Source of the DNA: Pseudomonas urmiensis
Lineage (GTDB): Bacteria > Pseudomonadota > Gammaproteobacteria > Pseudomonadales > Pseudomonadaceae
DNA: 64,000 bases
Direction of reading: 5' to 3'
Assembly: GCF_014268815.2 (NCBI RefSeq)
Contig: NZ_JABWRE020000001.1
Coordinates: 4,469,001 to 4,533,000 of the forward strand
Both the position numbers and the translations under genes were made by a program. The notes beneath the pieces are model-generated. The model saw only the letters and a program-made list of their open reading frames with translations, was not told where the DNA came from and searched no databases. Shown piece by piece: positions 60,294 through 64,000 of this stretch. Each line of letters starts with the position of its first letter. Within the stretch, counting starts at the first letter, position 1.

Positions 60294-61118
60294 TCACTCC
60301 CCAGGCTGCAATGGCTTGCGCAGCACACCATAAACCACTTGATAGGTGGCAGGCAGGCCCTGGGCCTGGCGGAACTGCTCGTAGGCCTGCAACAAACCCT
60401 GCATCCGCGCCCGCCCGGTCAACCCCGAGGGGCGTCCGGGGTTGAGGTTGTGCGCGCCGAGGGCTTTGAGCTCATGGGTCAGGCTTCGTACATCCGGGTA
60501 ATGCAGGACATGGGCGCGGCGCTCAAGGCCAAGCAGGTGCAGGCCACTCTCGCCGCACAGGCGCTGGTAATCCTCGAAACGGCGGAAGCGGTTGACGTGG
60601 ACCATGCCATCGACGGCCTGCCAGCTGGCGCGCAGCTCCTCCAGGGTGCCCACGCATAGACTGCTGAACGCCAGCACACCGCCTGGGCGCAATACCCGCT
60701 GCGCTTCGCTGAGCACACTGGAGAACTGGCTGCACCACTGCACCGCCAGGCTGGTGAACACCAGGTCGACGCTTTCTGCCTGCAAGGGCAGGCGCTCGGC
60801 ATCGCCGGCTACATGAAAGTGAGCACCACCGTGGCCGCGCGCGTGGCCAAGCATGCCTTCGGCGATGTCCACCGCCACCCCCAGTGCTGCGGCAAAACGC
60901 TCGGCCAGGGCGCGGCTGAAGTAGCCGGTGCCGCTGCCCAGGTCGAGCCAGCTCGACGGCGTCAGATCAGCGGGCAGCAGTTCGAGCAACGCCTCGCCGA
61001 CCGCCCGCTGCAACGCCGCGACACTGTCATAACTGGCTGCCGCCTTGGAAAACGATGCCGCTACCTGGCGCTTGTCGGGCAAGCTGCCGGGCAGGCTTGG
61101 CTGGGAAAGATCAGTCAT
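60294..61118 (-). CDS. bioC: Malonyl-ACP O-methyltransferase
   Basis: 274 residues from ATG 61118 ([20 protein letters not shown]); an ATG at 61130 is possible. SAM-binding motif I is [10 protein letters not shown]. BioC methylates the free carboxyl of malonyl-ACP so that the fatty-acid pathway can build the pimeloyl chain. Overlaps the bioH 3' end by 8 bases. Confidence 0.93.
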   Translation of the reverse strand: MTDLSQPSLPGSLPDKRQVAASFSKAAASYDSVAALQRAVGEALLELLPADLTPSSWLDLGSGTGYFSRALAERFAAALGVAVDIAEGMLGHARGHGGAHFHVAGDAERLPLQAESVDLVFTSLAVQWCSQFSSVLSEAQRVLRPGGVLAFSSLCVGTLEELRASWQAVDGMVHVNRFRRFEDYQRLCGESGLHLLGLERRAHVLHYPDVRSLTHELKALGAHNLNPGRPSGLTGRARMQGLLQAYEQFRQAQGLPATYQVVYGVLRKPLQPGE

Positions 61119-61842
61119 CACCACTCTCATGCAAAAAACTCTTGATGCCCGCCGCAAGCTCCTGTGGGTATTCCAGCAGGAAGGCGTGGGAGCTTTCTTC
61201 GACCAAACCCACCTCGACATCGGGCAACAACTCGCTCAAGGCTTTGGCCGCCTCAGCCGGCACCAGCGCATCGCTCCCGGCGAACAGGTGCAGCTGTGGC
61301 CCGGCGTACTGTTCCAGGGCTGTACGGGTATCGAGCTTGGCCAACACCTCAAGGCCGCTGGCCAGGTACAGCGGGTCGGTGTCCGGCACTCCGACGCCGA
61401 GTTGGCGCAACAGAGTGCGCGGCATCTGCGCGCCTTCGCTACACAGGCTGCGAAAGCGTTTCAGGGTCACCTGGTGATGGCTGCGGCAGCCATCGAGAAA
61501 AGTGCCGAAAGTGTCTGGCGCCATGCCGTGGGGCCAGTCAGCTCGGCTGATGAAGCTGGGGTTGCTGGCCAGGGTGAGTAACCCGCAGCAGTGGTCGCCG
61601 CGCTTGTGCGCCAGCTCGCTGGCGAGCATGCCGCCGAGCGACCAGCCGCCCAGCCAGGTGTCAGTGGGCAGTTTGCGGTCCAGGTAGTCGATCCACGCCT
61701 GCACATCGCCCTCGGGCAACTCCGGCAACGGCATCAACTCGACCTGTAGGCGTGAGTCTTGGGCGCGCAGGCTGGCAGTCAGCGGCTCCAGTGCAGCAGT
61801 GCCCAGGCCCCAGCCGGGCAAGAGGATCAGTCGGTTACGCAT
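61111..61842 (-). CDS. bioH: Pimeloyl-ACP methyl ester carboxylesterase
   Basis: 243 residues from ATG 61842 ([20 protein letters not shown]). Alpha/beta-hydrolase with nucleophile S68 in GGWSLGGM, aspartate in [11 protein letters not shown] and histidine in EESSHAFLL. Removes the methyl group added by BioC, completing pimeloyl-ACP. Overlaps bioF by eight bases. Confidence 0.94.
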   Translation of the reverse strand: MRNRLILLPGWGLGTAALEPLTASLRAQDSRLQVELMPLPELPEGDVQAWIDYLDRKLPTDTWLGGWSLGGMLASELAHKRGDHCCGLLTLASNPSFISRADWPHGMAPDTFGTFLDGCRSHHQVTLKRFRSLCSEGAQMPRTLLRQLGVGVPDTDPLYLASGLEVLAKLDTRTALEQYAGPQLHLFAGSDALVPAEAAKALSELLPDVEVGLVEESSHAFLLEYPQELAAGIKSFLHESGDD

Positions 61843-63007
61843 CGGCGGACTCCAGCTGTGGATAACACTCGGCCAATGCATTCAACAATAGCTGGACCTG
61901 GGCCTCACTGTGCGCGGCGCTCAAGGTAACGCGCAGACGCGCGCTGCCGGCCGGCACGGTCGGCGGACGAATGGCCGTCACCAGCAGCCCGCGCTCACGC
62001 AACATGCGCGACAGGCGCAAGGCCCGCGCGCTGTCGCCAATCAGGATCGGCTGGATCGGGGTTGGGCTGTCCATCAGCTGCAGGCCGATCTGCTCGGCGC
62101 CTTGACGGAACTGGCGGATCAGCGCAGCCAGATGCTCACGGCGCCAGCTTTCGCGGCGCAGCAACTCCAGGCTCTTGAGCGTGGCGCAGGCCAGGGCTGG
62201 TGGCTGGCTGGTGGTATAGATGTAGGGCCGGGCGAACTGCACCAGCGCCTCGATCAGTTCTTCACTGCCAGCGACAAAAGCCCCAGCCGTGCCGCAGGCC
62301 TTGCCCAGGGTTCCGATCAGCACCGGCACGTCGTCCAGGCCCAGACCGAAGTGCTCGACGATGCCAGCACCGGTGGCGCCCAGCGTGCCCAGGCCATGGG
62401 CATCATCGACCATCAACCAGGCGCCGCGGGCCCGAGCGGTCTCGGCCAGTGCAGGCAGGTCGGCGAGGTCGCCATCCATGCTGAACACGCCATCGGTGAC
62501 CACCAGGGTGTTGCCGGTCGCTTTGTCCAGGCGCTTGGCCAGGCTGTCAGGGTCGTTGTGCAGATAGCGATTGAAGCGCGCCCCACTGAGCAGCCCGCCA
62601 TCGAGCAGCGAGGCGTGGTTGAGGCGGTCTTGCAAAATGGTATCGCCCTGCCCTACCAGCGCGGTAATCGCACCGAGGTTGGCCATGTAGCCGGTGGAAA
62701 ACAGCAGCGCGCGCGGGCGCCCGGTGAGTTCGGCCAAGGCTTCTTCGAGCTGGTGGTGCGGGGTACTGTGGCCGATGACCAAGTGCGAAGCACCACCGCC
62801 GACACCCCAGCGCTCGGCACCGGCGCGCCAGGCGGCGATCACCTCCGGGTGATTGGCCAGGCCCAGGTAGTCATTGTTACAGAAGGCCAGCAGCGGTTGG
62901 CCATCGACCACCACCTCCGGCCCCTGCGGGCTTTGCAGCAGCGGGCGTTGCCGATACAGGTCGGCGGCGCGCCGTTCGGCCAGGCGCGCCGTCAAGTCGA
63001 AGGCCAT
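61835..63007 (-). CDS. bioF: 8-amino-7-oxononanoate synthase
   Basis: 390 residues, PLP-dependent alpha-oxoamine synthase. Condenses pimeloyl-ACP with alanine. The Schiff-base lysine is in [28 protein letters not shown] and [10 protein letters not shown] are family motifs. Two bases separate it from bioB. Confidence 0.96.
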   Translation of the reverse strand: MAFDLTARLAERRAADLYRQRPLLQSPQGPEVVVDGQPLLAFCNNDYLGLANHPEVIAAWRAGAERWGVGGGASHLVIGHSTPHHQLEEALAELTGRPRALLFSTGYMANLGAITALVGQGDTILQDRLNHASLLDGGLLSGARFNRYLHNDPDSLAKRLDKATGNTLVVTDGVFSMDGDLADLPALAETARARGAWLMVDDAHGLGTLGATGAGIVEHFGLGLDDVPVLIGTLGKACGTAGAFVAGSEELIEALVQFARPYIYTTSQPPALACATLKSLELLRRESWRREHLAALIRQFRQGAEQIGLQLMDSPTPIQPILIGDSARALRLSRMLRERGLLVTAIRPPTVPAGSARLRVTLSAAHSEAQVQLLLNALAECYPQLESADA

Positions 63008-63009
63008 GT

Positions 63010-64000
63010 TCAGGCAGACGCTGCGTCGTAGAACATCTCGCTGCTGCGCTGCTCGACCAGTGCCTGTTCGATGGCCGCCTGGTGCACTTCGTCGGCGTGC
63101 TCTTCGCGCGCTTCGGGCTTGATTCCCAGGCGGGCGAACAGTTGCATGTCTTTGTCGGCCTGCGGGTTGGCAGTGGTCAACAGCTTCTCGCCATAGAAAA
63201 TCGAGTTGGCTCCCGCCATGAAGGCCAGGGCCTGCATCTGCTCGTTCATCTGCTCGCGGCCAGCCGACAGACGCACATGGGATTTAGGCATGAGGATGCG
63301 CGCCACCGCCAGCATGCGGATGAAGTCGAACGGGTCGACATCTTCTTCTTCGGCCAGCGGGGTCCCGGCGACTTTGACCAGCATGTTGATCGGCACCGAC
63401 TCCGGGTGCTCTGGCAGGTTGGCCAGCTGGATCAGCAGGCCGGCGCGATCGTCGAGCGACTCGCCCATGCCGAGGATACCGCCCGAGCAGATCTTCATCC
63501 CGGCGTCACGCACGTAGGCCAGGGTCTGCAAGCGCTCGCTGTAGGTACGGGTGGTGATGATGCTGGTGTAGAACTCAGGCGAAGTGTCGAGGTTGTGGTT
63601 GTAGTAGTCCAGGCCCGCCTGGGCCAGCGCTGCGGTCTGCTCCTGATCGAGGCGACCGAGGGTCATGCAGGTTTCCAGGCCCATGGCCTTGACCCCTTTG
63701 ACCATCTCCAGCACATACGGCATGTCCTTGGCCGACGGGTGCTTCCAGGCCGCGCCCATGCAGAAGCGGGTCGAGCCGATGGCTTTGGCGCGGGCGGCCT
63801 CTTCCAGCACCTTCTGCACTTCCATCAGCTTCTGTTTTTCCAGGCCGGTGTTGTAGTGACCGGACTGCGGACAATATTTGCAATCTTCCGGGCAGGCGCC
63901 GGTTTTGATCGACAGCAGCGTCGAGACTTGCACGCGGTTTGGGTCGAAGTGCGCGCGGTGTACGGTCTGCGCCTGGAACAGCAGGTCATTGAACGGTTGC
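63010..64000 (-). CDS. bioB: Biotin synthase (5' end beyond window)
   Basis: Radical SAM enzyme that inserts sulfur into dethiobiotin. The cluster motif [17 protein letters not shown] is present, preceded by [19 protein letters not shown] in frame to the window edge, so about 330 residues are seen and about 20 N-terminal residues are missing. A start at the internal ATG at 63933 would remove these conserved residues and is wrong. First gene of bioBFHCD; the promoter is outside the window. Confidence 0.96.
   Translation of the reverse strand, partial: QPFNDLLFQAQTVHRAHFDPNRVQVSTLLSIKTGACPEDCKYCPQSGHYNTGLEKQKLMEVQKVLEEAARAKAIGSTRFCMGAAWKHPSAKDMPYVLEMVKGVKAMGLETCMTLGRLDQEQTAALAQAGLDYYNHNLDTSPEFYTSIITTRTYSERLQTLAYVRDAGMKICSGGILGMGESLDDRAGLLIQLANLPEHPESVPINMLVKVAGTPLAEEEDVDPFDFIRMLAVARILMPKSHVRLSAGREQMNEQMQALAFMAGANSIFYGEKLLTTANPQADKDMQLFARLGIKPEAREEHADEVHQAAIEQALVEQRSSEMFYDAASA

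Noticed and set aside
63010..63933. bioB starting at the internal ATG at 63933
   Set aside because: Conserved BioB sequence continues in frame upstream to the window edge (including [17 protein letters not shown]), so the gene is truncated by the window, not short.

Overview
The window is high-GC chromosomal DNA from a Pseudomonas, most likely of the P. putida group. The evidence is the gene order: rpe, polyamine ABC operon, sensor kinase/regulator, murU-amgK, lptD-surA-pdxA-rsmA-apaGH-glpE, prkA-yeaH-spoVR, cca, folKB, plsY, tsaD, rpsU-dnaG-rpoD, lysine-catabolic davBA, pqqFABCDE, bioBFHCD. REP-type palindromes built on the core GTGGGAGCGGGCTTGCC, placed between genes, agree with this. It reads as core chromosome; no insertion sequence, prophage, CRISPR array or intact mobile element was seen.

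Layout. 1-617: 3' part of rpe (minus). 825-5174: polyamine-type ABC transporter operon (minus). 5466-8493: LuxR-type response regulator and hybrid-input sensor kinase (minus). 8589-9584: DUF3530 hydrolase. 9710-12160: DnaJ/TerB protein, murU and amgK (peptidoglycan recycling). 12291-19923: envelope and housekeeping series lptD, surA, pdxA, rsmA, apaG, apaH, glpE (plus). 20206-25105: prkA-yeaH-spoVR stress operon. 25163-29037: cca, folK, folB, plsY, tsaD. 29125-33687: the rpsU-dnaG-rpoD macromolecular synthesis operon with promoter, internal hairpins and terminator. 33795-37538: a large periplasmic-sensing PAS-GGDEF-EAL protein, followed by a CAU-anticodon tRNA that looks like tRNA-Ile2.

37738-40094 is the most accessory-looking part: an orphan family-25 glycosyltransferase, an Lrp/AsnC regulator, a small DUF6124/DUF3077-like gene preceded by an unusually structured leader with mutually exclusive stems and a nested short ORF, and an AT-richer stretch holding what looks like the remnant of a HigA/XRE-type antitoxin. 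40221-42715 is the lysine catabolic pair davB-davA. 42834-50358 is the complete PQQ cofactor cluster (pqqF, the 23-residue pqqA, pqqBCDE) with a prolyl-oligopeptidase-like gene, then a Pmp3-type membrane peptide, a class III aminotransferase and a divergent LysR regulator. 53572-58869 holds two long acyl-CoA dehydrogenases flanking a membrane diguanylate cyclase. 59612-64000 is the biotin operon bioBFHCD (minus), with the 5' end of bioB beyond the window.

Most functional assignments rest on recognisable motifs and conserved neighbourhoods. Starts were moved from the longest ORF to internal codons where a signal peptide, ribosome-binding site or family N terminus supported it. The strongest candidates for something undescribed are the structured leader and nested ORF at 39545-39720.
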